Part shown: positions 1-6,522 of the stretch, one piece after another
Layout of the letters: each line of letters begins with the position of its first letter
How positions within the stretch are numbered: position 1 is the first letter of the stretch
Assembly: GCA_900550175.1 (NCBI GenBank)
Contig: URQX01000024.1
Location: forward strand, 1-16,943
Direction: 5' to 3'
DNA: 16,943 bases
Source of the DNA: an uncultured Veillonella sp.
Lineage (GTDB): Bacteria > Bacillota > Negativicutes > Veillonellales > Veillonellaceae
Notes under the pieces: generated by a model
Database searches by the model: none
What the model was told of the DNA's origin: nothing
The model's input: only the letters and a program-made list of their open reading frames with translations
Translations under genes and position numbers: made by a program

Positions 1-23
1 TTAGAAAGAAAGGGGTTGAGTAC

Positions 24-1067
24 TTGAATACAGCATATTTAGATATGATCCAAGGGAAGAACCCTGGTGTAACACCTGTATGGTATATGCGCCAAGCTGG
101 TCGTAGCCAAGCGGAATATCGCAAAATTAAGGAAAAATATACGCTCTTTGAAATTACAAAAGAGCCTGAATTATGTGCTCGTGTTACGGAGTTACCTGTA
201 AAAGAATACGGCGTTGATGCTGCAATTCTTTACAAGGATATTATGAGCCCTATGGTAGGGATGAATGTAAAAGTAGAGCTCAAAGCCGGTGTGGGCCCTG
301 TGTTTGATACACCGATTCGCTCCATGGCTGATGTAGATACATTAGATACCTTTGATCCTACAAAGGTAGATTATATTGGAAAAACCATTACACTGTTAAC
401 GTCTGGCATGCTCGACGTACCTCTTATTGGGTTCTGTGGTGCACCATTTACGATTGCATCTTACCTCATCGAAGGGGGACCAACAAAGAATTATAATAAG
501 ACCCGTGGCATGCTTATCGGTGCTCCTAATGTATGGAGTGCATTGATGACAAAGTTAGCGGATATGTCCATTGAGTACCTGTCCATGCAAGCCGAATCGG
601 GTGCGAACGCACTACAAATCTTCGACTCTTGGGTAGGCGCTGTGAATGCAGACCAATATAAACAAGGTATTTATCCTCATATGGAACGCATAATTAAGAC
701 TGTAAAAGAGCGATACCCTCACTTGCCTATGGCCATGAATGGTGTTGGTACCGATCATCTCGTATCTATTTGGTCTCATTTGCCATTGGATGTAATCGCT
801 CTTGATTGGCGTAGCTCCATCGTTATGGCTAATGAGCGTGGTGTAACACAAACGGTACAAGGTAATCTCGATCCAGCCTACTTATTCGCTGATGAAAAAA
901 CATTAGCTCACGAAGTGGATCGTATCTTACTTGATGGTGTTCGTTATGGCCGTCATATCTTTAATTTAGGCCATGGTGTATTCCCAGAGGCGGATCCTAA
1001 AAAGCTTCATTGGCTCACAGACTATGTACATGAACGCAGTCGTGAACTATGGGCTCAAGAGGGGTAA
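24..1067 (+). CDS. hemE: Uroporphyrinogen decarboxylase HemE
   Basis: This cytoplasmic enzyme removes four acetate carboxyls from uroporphyrinogen III to give coproporphyrinogen III, the branch point before the haem-specific steps that follow here. The 347-residue length is normal for the family. Seen directly: signature PVWYMRQAGR at residues 18-27 with the substrate-binding arginines, the catalytic Asp at 72 (ILYKD), the second signature GFCGAPFT with Tyr147 shortly after, and the C-terminal FNLGHG with His317. The start is TTG at 24, chosen because AAAGGGG at 9-15 lies eight bases before it and the protein aligns from its first residues. Only 23 bases lie upstream, so its promoter and any earlier operon member are outside the window. 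The next gene, hemH, begins four bases after its stop, so the two are surely co-transcribed. Identity is very secure. Confidence 0.97.
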   Translation: MNTAYLDMIQGKNPGVTPVWYMRQAGRSQAEYRKIKEKYTLFEITKEPELCARVTELPVKEYGVDAAILYKDIMSPMVGMNVKVELKAGVGPVFDTPIRSMADVDTLDTFDPTKVDYIGKTITLLTSGMLDVPLIGFCGAPFTIASYLIEGGPTKNYNKTRGMLIGAPNVWSALMTKLADMSIEYLSMQAESGANALQIFDSWVGAVNADQYKQGIYPHMERIIKTVKERYPHLPMAMNGVGTDHLVSIWSHLPLDVIALDWRSSIVMANERGVTQTVQGNLDPAYLFADEKTLAHEVDRILLDGVRYGRHIFNLGHGVFPEADPKKLHWLTDYVHERSRELWAQEG

Positions 1068-1071
1068 TCTA

Positions 1072-1971
1072 GTGAACATTGAGAAAAAAGGATTATTATT
1101 CTTATCCTATGGTAGCCCTTCAAGTAAGGATGATTTAGTGCCATACATGACGAGTATTCGTCATGGTCGCGTGCCGAGCGATGCTGAAGTTGCAAATCTT
1201 ACCCATCGTTATGATGTCATTGGTCAGTGGTCCAACGTAGAATTACAAACGATGGCAGAACGTCAATATAATAGACTGCTTACTTTGTTGCCATCCATAC
1301 CATCGGTCATTGGATATCTTCATATGAAGCCGTCCATTGCTGATGCGGTAGATGCATTAGTCAAACAAGGTGTAGAGCATATTATTGCTATCGTAACGGC
1401 TCCATTCTTTACGTCTCTTGGTACTGGCGCTTATGAGAAACAAGTGCAGGCTGCAATTGGTGACTTTCAAGATGTAACCTTTGATGTTATTCGTGCTTGG
1501 TGGGATCAACCTTCCTTTATCGAGTATTGGGTAAAAGCAGTTTCAGACTGCATCAATGACACTAAAGATGTATTTGTTATTTTTAGTGCTCATAGCATAC
1601 CTCTTATTAATAGTCATAATGCAGACTCTTATGCATTGGCCTTAGAGGAAAGTGCAAAAGAAATCGCTCAACGTTGCGATTTGGAACAGTGGTCTGTAGC
1701 TTGGCAGAGCGCAGCCCCTCACGGACAATGGTTAGGGCCAACCGTAGCGGAAGTAATTAATCAATCTTTGCATAGTGGTGCGATACATATAGCCTTTGTA
1801 CCATTTGGCTTTGTAAGCAATCATGTAGAGGTATTGTACGATAATGATGTAGAGTGTAAAGAACTCGTTGATGCTGGCGGCGCTGTATATATGCGTGCAC
1901 AGATGCCGAATTGTGATGAAACATTCTTGCAAGCGATGGCGAGTGCAATAATAGAAAGGATTCATTCGTGA
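1072..1971 (+). CDS. hemH: Ferrochelatase family, coproporphyrin type (HemH/CpfC)
   Basis: This chelatase inserts ferrous iron into the porphyrin ring. In coproporphyrin-pathway organisms the substrate is coproporphyrin III and the product coprohaem. The protein is 299 residues from GTG 1072, which has GAGGGG at 1059-1064 seven bases ahead. An in-frame upstream ATG would add 33 residues encoded inside hemE and is not credible. Visible features resemble the Bacillus enzyme: SYGSP near residue 12, YMTSIRHGR at 25-33, the catalytic His174 in FSAHS, WQS at 211-213, and Glu253 in HVEVLYDND, which is the acidic partner of the histidine. It is a compact monomeric type without the C-terminal extension seen in some ferrochelatases. 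Its stop overlaps the start of the next gene by four bases (GTGA), which suggests translational coupling. Assigning coproporphyrin rather than protoporphyrin as substrate rests on the nearby hemQ and is an inference. Confidence 0.95.
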   Translation: MNIEKKGLLFLSYGSPSSKDDLVPYMTSIRHGRVPSDAEVANLTHRYDVIGQWSNVELQTMAERQYNRLLTLLPSIPSVIGYLHMKPSIADAVDALVKQGVEHIIAIVTAPFFTSLGTGAYEKQVQAAIGDFQDVTFDVIRAWWDQPSFIEYWVKAVSDCINDTKDVFVIFSAHSIPLINSHNADSYALALEESAKEIAQRCDLEQWSVAWQSAAPHGQWLGPTVAEVINQSLHSGAIHIAFVPFGFVSNHVEVLYDNDVECKELVDAGGAVYMRAQMPNCDETFLQAMASAIIERIHS

Positions 1972-3698
1972 ATGTAACAATTGTGGGCGGTGGCCTAACA
2001 GGATTGACAGCGGCTTATTATTTAGGTCATGCAAAGCCGGACTGGAACATTACTCTTTACGAACAAGCACCACGGTTTGGTGGGAAAATACAGACACAAC
2101 GGGTTGATGATTTCGTAGTTGAACTAGGCCCTGATTCGTATTTAGGCCGTAAAACAGAAATGACGGACCTAATCTATGATCTTGGCTTAGGGGATACCCT
2201 TGTATCAAATAAAACGGGACAAGCCTTTGTGTATGATAAGGGTTCAATTCACCCCATTCCAGGCGGTTCAATCATGGGGATTCCAACAGAAATGATGCCC
2301 TTTGTGAAAGCAACGCTCATTTCATGGCCTGGAAAATTGCGCGCTGGCTTAGATTACTTTAAAAAGCCTTATCAGCTCGATAAAAATGGTGATGTATCCA
2401 TTGGTCATTTCTTTAAATACCATTTGGGGCAAGAAATGATGGATAAGCTCATCGAACCATTATTAGCAGGTATCTATGGTGGCGATATTTATAAAATTAG
2501 CTTGTTATCTACATTCCCTCATTTTATTCAAGTAGAACAGAAATATGGGAACATGGTAAAAGGTATGATGGCTGCTAAGATGGGCCACTCCAAAGCGGGG
2601 GTTACTAAAGCGGCTAAAGGTGCCGTAGCTGAAGGCGACGTACCGCGTGCTGGTAAAGGGACTATGACAGACCGTCAATTCGAAAGTCATGAAGCTAAGT
2701 CTAGTCAAACTGCATCTACGAATAATAATTCAAACAGTTCTGGCCATGCCACAAATACTAGTCCACACCGACAAACTAGTAAGGTTCAAGCGGATATGGC
2801 GAGTCGTAAGGGGACTGCTGCTCAATCTGGGATGTTCCGTCAATTAACGGGCGGCCTTGAAAGCGTTATTACCGCTATTGTTGAGGCTATGCCTAGTAAT
2901 GTGCACTTGTATACAGGTACGCTAGTTTCTAATATTCGATATGTTGAAGGTATGTATGCTATTGATGTGGAGAACTCTGGAAACGATGCTTGTGGCTGTC
3001 AGTCTCATTCTAAATCTATTAGAACTGCGTCTATTAATGCTGAGAACAGGGTAGAAGCTAGTGATTCTACTACAGATTCAGCTATAGAGGTACTTCTTGA
3101 TAAAGCTCCTGCTATGGCGGATCATGTGATTATCGCGACACCGCCTGCCACTTATACGCAATGGTTCAAGGATGATGTAGGGTTTGACTTCTTGCGCTCC
3201 ATGGAGCAGTCTAGCTGTGCTATTGCTATTATGGCCTTTGATAAAGCTACCTTTGATGGTGACTTAAAAGGTTCGGGCCTCTTGATTACACGCAACACAG
3301 ATACGCCTCTTACAGCGTGTACTATTCTTAATCAAAAATGGCCTCAAACAACGCCTGACGATAAAATCGTATTGCGCGTCTTTATTGGTAAACCTGGCAA
3401 TGATGTAGTAGAGCATCTCAATGATGAGGAACTTTCAGAATTAGCGGTAAAAGAAATACAACGTATTATGAGTTTCTCTACGCAACCTGAATGGGTTCGC
3501 ATTAACCGTCTCATTCATTGTATGCCGCAATATAATGTGGGCCATCGAGCAGGTATTACAGCTGTGCGTGAACATGTGACAAAACACTATCCAAACCTAC
3601 ACCTCATTGGTACGCCATTTGATGGAATCGGTATTCCTGATGGTGTAAAACAGGCGAAAGAGCTCGTACAGTCTATTGTAGGCGGCAATGAAAACTAG
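1968..3698 (+). CDS. hemY: FAD-dependent (copro)porphyrinogen oxidase, HemY/CgoX family, with two long inserts
   Basis: This flavoenzyme oxidises coproporphyrinogen III (or protoporphyrinogen IX) to the porphyrin. The FAD-binding Rossmann motif GGGLTGLTAAYYL is at residues 7-19, the RFGGK motif at 36-40, and the C-terminal FAD-contact segment GTPFDGIGIPDGV at 548-560. The start is GTG 1968, overlapping the hemH stop, with AAAGGA at 1955-1960. The protein is 576 residues, about 100 more than the usual 460-480. The excess is in two hydrophilic stretches: about residues 205-286, rich in Ser, Thr, Asn, Lys and Ala, and about 336-382, which contains Cys342 and Cys344 as CGC. The folded core continues normally on both sides (FRQLTGGLES after the first, DHVIIATPP after the second), so these are in-frame insertions, not a frameshift. 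With hemQ downstream, the coproporphyrinogen-oxidising role (CgoX) is favoured, but the sequence alone does not settle the substrate. Confidence 0.93.
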   Translation: MNVTIVGGGLTGLTAAYYLGHAKPDWNITLYEQAPRFGGKIQTQRVDDFVVELGPDSYLGRKTEMTDLIYDLGLGDTLVSNKTGQAFVYDKGSIHPIPGGSIMGIPTEMMPFVKATLISWPGKLRAGLDYFKKPYQLDKNGDVSIGHFFKYHLGQEMMDKLIEPLLAGIYGGDIYKISLLSTFPHFIQVEQKYGNMVKGMMAAKMGHSKAGVTKAAKGAVAEGDVPRAGKGTMTDRQFESHEAKSSQTASTNNNSNSSGHATNTSPHRQTSKVQADMASRKGTAAQSGMFRQLTGGLESVITAIVEAMPSNVHLYTGTLVSNIRYVEGMYAIDVENSGNDACGCQSHSKSIRTASINAENRVEASDSTTDSAIEVLLDKAPAMADHVIIATPPATYTQWFKDDVGFDFLRSMEQSSCAIAIMAFDKATFDGDLKGSGLLITRNTDTPLTACTILNQKWPQTTPDDKIVLRVFIGKPGNDVVEHLNDEELSELAVKEIQRIMSFSTQPEWVRINRLIHCMPQYNVGHRAGITAVREHVTKHYPNLHLIGTPFDGIGIPDGVKQAKELVQSIVGGNEN

Positions 3699-3829
3699 TA
3701 AAAATTAGTGAAATACCAATACTTATCTGAGCGAAAAGCAATACTAATTGGGACTATTCATTACAGTCTATTATTAGCTTGTGTATTGATATTTCCTATT
3801 GAAAACTAATATTAATAAATAATTATAAG

Positions 3830-3868
3830 AAAAGACTCCATATGCTATAATAGTATATGGAGTCTTTT
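3830..3868. terminator. Hairpin terminator after hemY
   Basis: A perfect 14-bp inverted repeat, AAAAGACTCCATAT at 3830-3843 and its complement at 3855-3868, extends inward through a G-U pair and three more pairs to a three-base loop. The A-run at the outer left and T-run at the outer right let it act on both strands, although only hemY reads into it here. The loop region contains TGCTATAAT at 3843-3851, an extended minus-10 sequence. The 131 bases between the hemY stop and this hairpin hold no convincing gene. Confidence 0.8.
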
Positions 3869-3908
3869 CGATTCCTAAAGTAATAGAAATATATAATTTT
3901 AATATAAT
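3846..3908 (+). promoter_or_regulatory. Candidate promoter elements for hemQ
   Basis: Three perfect TATAAT hexamers lie ahead of hemQ: 3846-3851 (preceded by TG and one base, an extended minus-10, inside the terminator hairpin), 3892-3897 and 3903-3908. None has a good TTGACA at the right distance; for the first, TTATAA at 3823-3828 is 17 bases upstream and matches three of six. A promoter here is expected because a terminator separates hemQ from hemY, but which hexamer is used cannot be decided from sequence. Confidence 0.45.
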
Positions 3909-3931
3909 CACCATAGATAGGAGTGATCACA

Positions 3932-4663
3932 ATGGGAAAAGCAATCCCTACAGTAGAAGGTTGGCATAGCCAACACATGGTATTTGCCATGGATTTCAGT
4001 GCATGGAACTGCTTTACAGCTGAAGAAAAAGCAGAAGCGCGCAATGAATTAAAAGCATTTTTAGCGGATCTTGAAGCTAAACATCAAGCTAAAGAAGGTA
4101 GCTATGCATTCTATGATTGCAATGGCGCAAAAGGGGACTTAATCCTATGGATCCTTGGTCCATCCCTTGAATACTTGGCGCAAGTAGAACGCAAATTCCG
4201 TCGCCTCGCGATTGCAAGCGTATTAGTTCAAACATATTCCTATACATCTGTAACAGAAGTAAGTGCTTACGTTAAAGCTAAACTCGATACAGAAGAAGTT
4301 AACCAAAAACTATACCCTCATGTACCTCGTGACAAATACATTTGCTTCTATAACATGAGCAAAAAACGTGAAGGTGATGATAACTGGTTCATGCTACCAC
4401 CTCAAGAACGTGGTATGTTAATGAAATCTCACGGCGAACTTGGTAAAACATATTTAGACGTTTTATCTGAATTTACAACAGGTGGCTGTGGCCTAGACGA
4501 CTGGGAATGGGGCATTACCATCTTCAGTAATGACGACATTCAATTCAAAAAAATCGTATACGATATGCGCTTTGAAGTAGCCAGTGCAAAATACGGCATC
4601 TTCAGCGACTTCTACGTTGGTACCATCATCGACGATGCACTACTAGAAGAAATCTTTGGATAA
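3932..4663 (+). CDS. hemQ: Coprohaem decarboxylase HemQ/ChdC (chlorite dismutase fold)
   Basis: This enzyme converts coprohaem to protohaem b by two peroxide-dependent decarboxylations, the final step of the coproporphyrin-dependent pathway. The protein has 243 residues from ATG 3932, with TAGGAG at 3918-3923 eight bases before it; the GTG at 3923 overlaps that ribosome binding site and is rejected. The residues that separate HemQ from true chlorite dismutases are present with the expected spacing: Tyr140 and Lys144 in YNMSK (radical tyrosine and its lysine), the proximal haem ligand His167 in SHGELG, and Arg213 in DMRFE. The offsets from Tyr to Lys, Lys to His and His to Arg equal those remembered for the Geobacillus enzyme (Tyr145, Lys149, His172, Arg218). 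GLDDWEWG at 187-194 and the FYVG near the end are also family hallmarks. The gene stands alone between two hairpins, close to but apart from hemE-hemH-hemY. Confidence 0.94.
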   Translation: MGKAIPTVEGWHSQHMVFAMDFSAWNCFTAEEKAEARNELKAFLADLEAKHQAKEGSYAFYDCNGAKGDLILWILGPSLEYLAQVERKFRRLAIASVLVQTYSYTSVTEVSAYVKAKLDTEEVNQKLYPHVPRDKYICFYNMSKKREGDDNWFMLPPQERGMLMKSHGELGKTYLDVLSEFTTGGCGLDDWEWGITIFSNDDIQFKKIVYDMRFEVASAKYGIFSDFYVGTIIDDALLEEIFG

Positions 4664-4757
4664 TAAAAGAAAACCCCGCATCGATCCGACTTACGAGGTC
4701 AAGGCCCTAGGCCGCAGACCTGATATGTATGGAGGAGAGATGCGGGGTTTCTTTTAT
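4663..4757. terminator. Bidirectional terminator between convergent hemQ and narK, with a large folded interior
   Basis: A stem of about 19 pairs is formed by 4663-4682 and 4739-4757, including CCCCGCATC against GATGCGGGG and flanking A/T runs, with a single bulged A at 4670. The tract TTTCTTTTAT follows on the plus strand and TTTTCTTTTAT on the minus strand, so it can stop hemQ and narK transcripts. Unusually, the tip is not a short loop but 56 bases that contain a second stem: AGGTC 4696-4700 with GACCT 4717-4721, enclosing GGCC 4703-4706 with GGCC 4710-4713. Confidence 0.82.
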
Positions 4758-4801
4758 CACTTAGTTTAGAAAAGTGAATTATATTTTGTTGTACTGTGGA
4801 G

Positions 4802-4840
4802 TGAACGTAAATTTTCTGTTTCCAGAAAATTATACGTTCA
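4802..4840 (-). other. Stem-loop spanning the narK stop codon
   Basis: TGAACGTA at 4802-4809 pairs with TACGTTCA at 4833-4840, and ATTTTCTG at 4811-4818 pairs with CAGAAAAT at 4823-4830, with a four-base loop. The narK stop (4830-4832) lies at the junction of the two stems. No T-run follows on the minus strand, so it is not a standard terminator. It may protect the mRNA 3' end or simply be the tail of the coding sequence. Confidence 0.5.
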
Positions 4841-6167
4841 TATTAGCTGCTTTACGCACATAGAACCAATAGCATACTGCTACAGTTACGATGTTGAAGG
4901 CTAACAATACAGCAAAGGCTGGGTGAATATTGCCAAACATGGAATATACAAAGCCGAAGATTTTAGGTGTAATGAAGGCACCGTATGCAGCTACGGCAGC
5001 AACGAAACCTGTAATTAAAGAGGAAAGTAATGGATTGCCAAATACGTGAGGAATCATACGGAATGTAGCGCCAGTTGCGAAGCCACAGCATACGAATGTC
5101 AACACGGACATAGCAAAGAAGAATGGGAAGTTGTGCATATCTACGCCAACTGCAATTAGAGCTGTTGTAGCACATAGTCCGAGAAGGCTTACAAAGGTAA
5201 CTTTTGTACCGCTGTTAATTTTGTCTGCTAACCAACCACCTACAGGACGAAGTGCACCTGCTACAAGTGGACCTACGAATGCGATAGAAGCAAATGGTAC
5301 TTCTGGGAATTCTTTACCTACTAATAGACCAAGTGCTGCTGCATAACCAGAGAAAGCACCGAAGGAACATGTATATAACAATGTAAGCGCCCAAGTGTGT
5401 TTGTTACCAAAGATTTGTACTAGGTTTTTAGGATTTGGTTTTTCTAATGGCAAGTTATCCATGAATCGTGTCATAAGTGCAAGGATAACAACGAGTGGTA
5501 CGATCCACATGAAAGCTGCATTGGCAAGGTATACTGCGTTTCCTTTGATGATAGCTGGTGTTACACCAAATACACTACCTAGTGCAGCAGAACCCATAGC
5601 GAATGGAGCCAAGAAGTAGATTACGGAAATACCAAGGTTACCAACACCGCCGTTGATACCAAGAGCAGTACCTTTTTCGGATTTAGGGAAGAAGTTGCCA
5701 ATGTACGCCATGGAGGACGAGAAGTTGGCGCCCGCTAAACCGATAAGGGCAGTCAAAATCATGAATGTCGTATAAGAAGTTGTTGTATCTTGAACGGCAA
5801 AGCCGAGCCATACAACAGGAACTAATAGAATAAGTGTGGAAATAAATGTCCAGTTTTTACCACCGATTAAGGCTGGCATGTAGGTATATACAAAACGTAA
5901 TGTAGCACCTACAAGGCCTGGCAACGCAGCTAAGGTAAATAATTGATCGGTTGTGAAATTAAAGCCTGCGCCGTTGAGTTGCGCTGCAATGGTTGCCCAT
6001 AAATACCATACACAGAATGAAAGGGTTAATGCAATTGTGGATATAACCAAGTTTTGTTTAGCAATTTTTTTACCAAACTTTTCCCAAAATTCTGGATTAT
6101 CTGGTTGCCAATTAGCCACAATTTCGCTTCGGCTTGCCCCTACTTGAGGCATTTTTAGTTCGCTCAT
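4830..6167 (-). CDS. narK: Nitrate/nitrite transporter, NarK family (MFS)
   Basis: This inner-membrane major facilitator protein imports nitrate and exports nitrite, supplying the cytoplasm-facing NarG active site. The 445 residues contain about 12 hydrophobic segments after a roughly 38-residue cytoplasmic N-terminus. Seen directly: the nitrate-signature segment rich in Gly and Asn at residues 143-182 (GLAGANF followed by GINGGVGNLG), the substrate-binding arginines Arg91 in ATLRF and Arg307 in ALRPVGG, and the second signature in TM11 (GFATGATFRMIP, 362-373). The last is less glycine- and asparagine-rich than usual. The minus-strand ribosome binding site AAGGAGA is at 6176-6182, eight bases before the ATG. 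The gene is divergent from the Crp-type regulator and next to narGHJI, as expected for nitrate respiration. Whether it is a nitrate/nitrite antiporter or a proton symporter cannot be decided here. Confidence 0.94.
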   Translation of the reverse strand: MSELKMPQVGASRSEIVANWQPDNPEFWEKFGKKIAKQNLVISTIALTLSFCVWYLWATIAAQLNGAGFNFTTDQLFTLAALPGLVGATLRFVYTYMPALIGGKNWTFISTLILLVPVVWLGFAVQDTTTSYTTFMILTALIGLAGANFSSSMAYIGNFFPKSEKGTALGINGGVGNLGISVIYFLAPFAMGSAALGSVFGVTPAIIKGNAVYLANAAFMWIVPLVVILALMTRFMDNLPLEKPNPKNLVQIFGNKHTWALTLLYTCSFGAFSGYAAALGLLVGKEFPEVPFASIAFVGPLVAGALRPVGGWLADKINSGTKVTFVSLLGLCATTALIAVGVDMHNFPFFFAMSVLTFVCCGFATGATFRMIPHVFGNPLLSSLITGFVAAVAAYGAFITPKIFGFVYSMFGNIHPAFAVLLAFNIVTVAVCYWFYVRKAANMNV

Positions 6168-6252
6168 TTTGAACTTCTCCTTACTGAAAAACTATACATG
6201 CAATGAAGACATGGAAGATACAAGTATCAGTCAATGTATATGAATATTGCAA

Positions 6253-6271
6253 TCTATAGAATTTCTATAGA
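6253..6271. repeat. 19-bp perfect inverted repeat, candidate operator for narK
   Basis: TCTATAGAA, one T, then TTCTATAGA: nine-base arms with a single central base and no mismatch. It lies 82-100 bases upstream of the narK start codon. Each arm also contains the self-complementary CTATAG. It does not resemble Crp, Fnr, Fur or Rex consensus sequences as remembered. The cognate protein is unknown. Confidence 0.6.
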
Positions 6272-6375
6272 AAGTATTCGAATTACCTAGAGAACTGAGT
6301 TATAATTATTGTATCAACAAAATTTGCAATGTCTTATATCACAAATATATTATATATTGTAAAAATTTTTGTGAA

Positions 6376-6418
6376 TGTGACATAAAACACACATATTCTG
6401 AAATTAATAAGTTATAAT
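6376..6418 (+). promoter_or_regulatory. Class II Crp-type promoter of the regulator gene
   Basis: TGTGA-N6-ACACA at 6376-6391 matches nine of the ten informative bases of the Crp consensus TGTGA-N6-TCACA. A perfect TATAAT is at 6413-6418. The site centre (6383.5) is 29.5 bases from the first base of the minus-10, which is the geometry of an activator centred at minus 41.5. The minus-35 position holds CACATA, a poor match, as expected when an activator replaces it. The predicted start is near 6425, giving a leader of about 98 bases. Confidence 0.6.
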
Positions 6419-6522
6419 AATCTTATATATACAAAAAAGTATATAATACATGTACTTTTACTATAAATAGATTAGTATAACTAATGGATTTTATTTTAAA
6501 AGTACAATGGAGTGGTGAAGGT

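Larger units (their letters stand above)
6168..6522. promoter_or_regulatory. Divergent regulatory region between narK and the Crp-type regulator
   Basis: These 355 AT-rich bases hold no gene. From left to right: the narK ribosome binding site; GATAC-AA-GTATC at 6217-6228; a perfect 9-1-9 inverted repeat at 6253-6271; TCACAAA at 6339-6345, which is a TGTGA half-site on the minus strand and faces TTTGTGA at 6368-6374; a TGTGA-N6-ACACA site at 6376-6391; TATAAT at 6413-6418; and two inverted repeats in the presumed leader of the regulator gene. No convincing minus-10/minus-35 pair was found for narK. Confidence 0.7.

Noticed and set aside
973..1071. Upstream in-frame ATG extension of hemH
   Set aside because: It would overlap hemE by 95 bases, and the added residues do not resemble ferrochelatase; GTG 1072 has a good ribosome binding site.
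3699..3829. Small gene or riboswitch between hemY and the terminator
   Set aside because: No reading frame with a ribosome binding site and no extended conserved-looking fold was seen; only short weak repeats such as CCAAT and ATTGG.
4740..4769. A nine-codon frame starting ATG CGG GGT after a GGAGGA sequence
   Set aside because: The GGAGGA is only three bases from the ATG and the whole stretch is the right arm of the hemQ/narK terminator stem, so base pairing explains it.
6304..6317. Possible Fnr box around ATCAA at 6313-6317 in the narK upstream region
   Set aside because: The left half (AATTA) does not match TTGAT, and no other pairing with the correct four-base spacing was found.
6328..6343. 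Second Crp-type site on the minus strand for narK
   Set aside because: Only the TGTGA half is present; the other half matches two of five, and no minus-10 lies at the class II distance.
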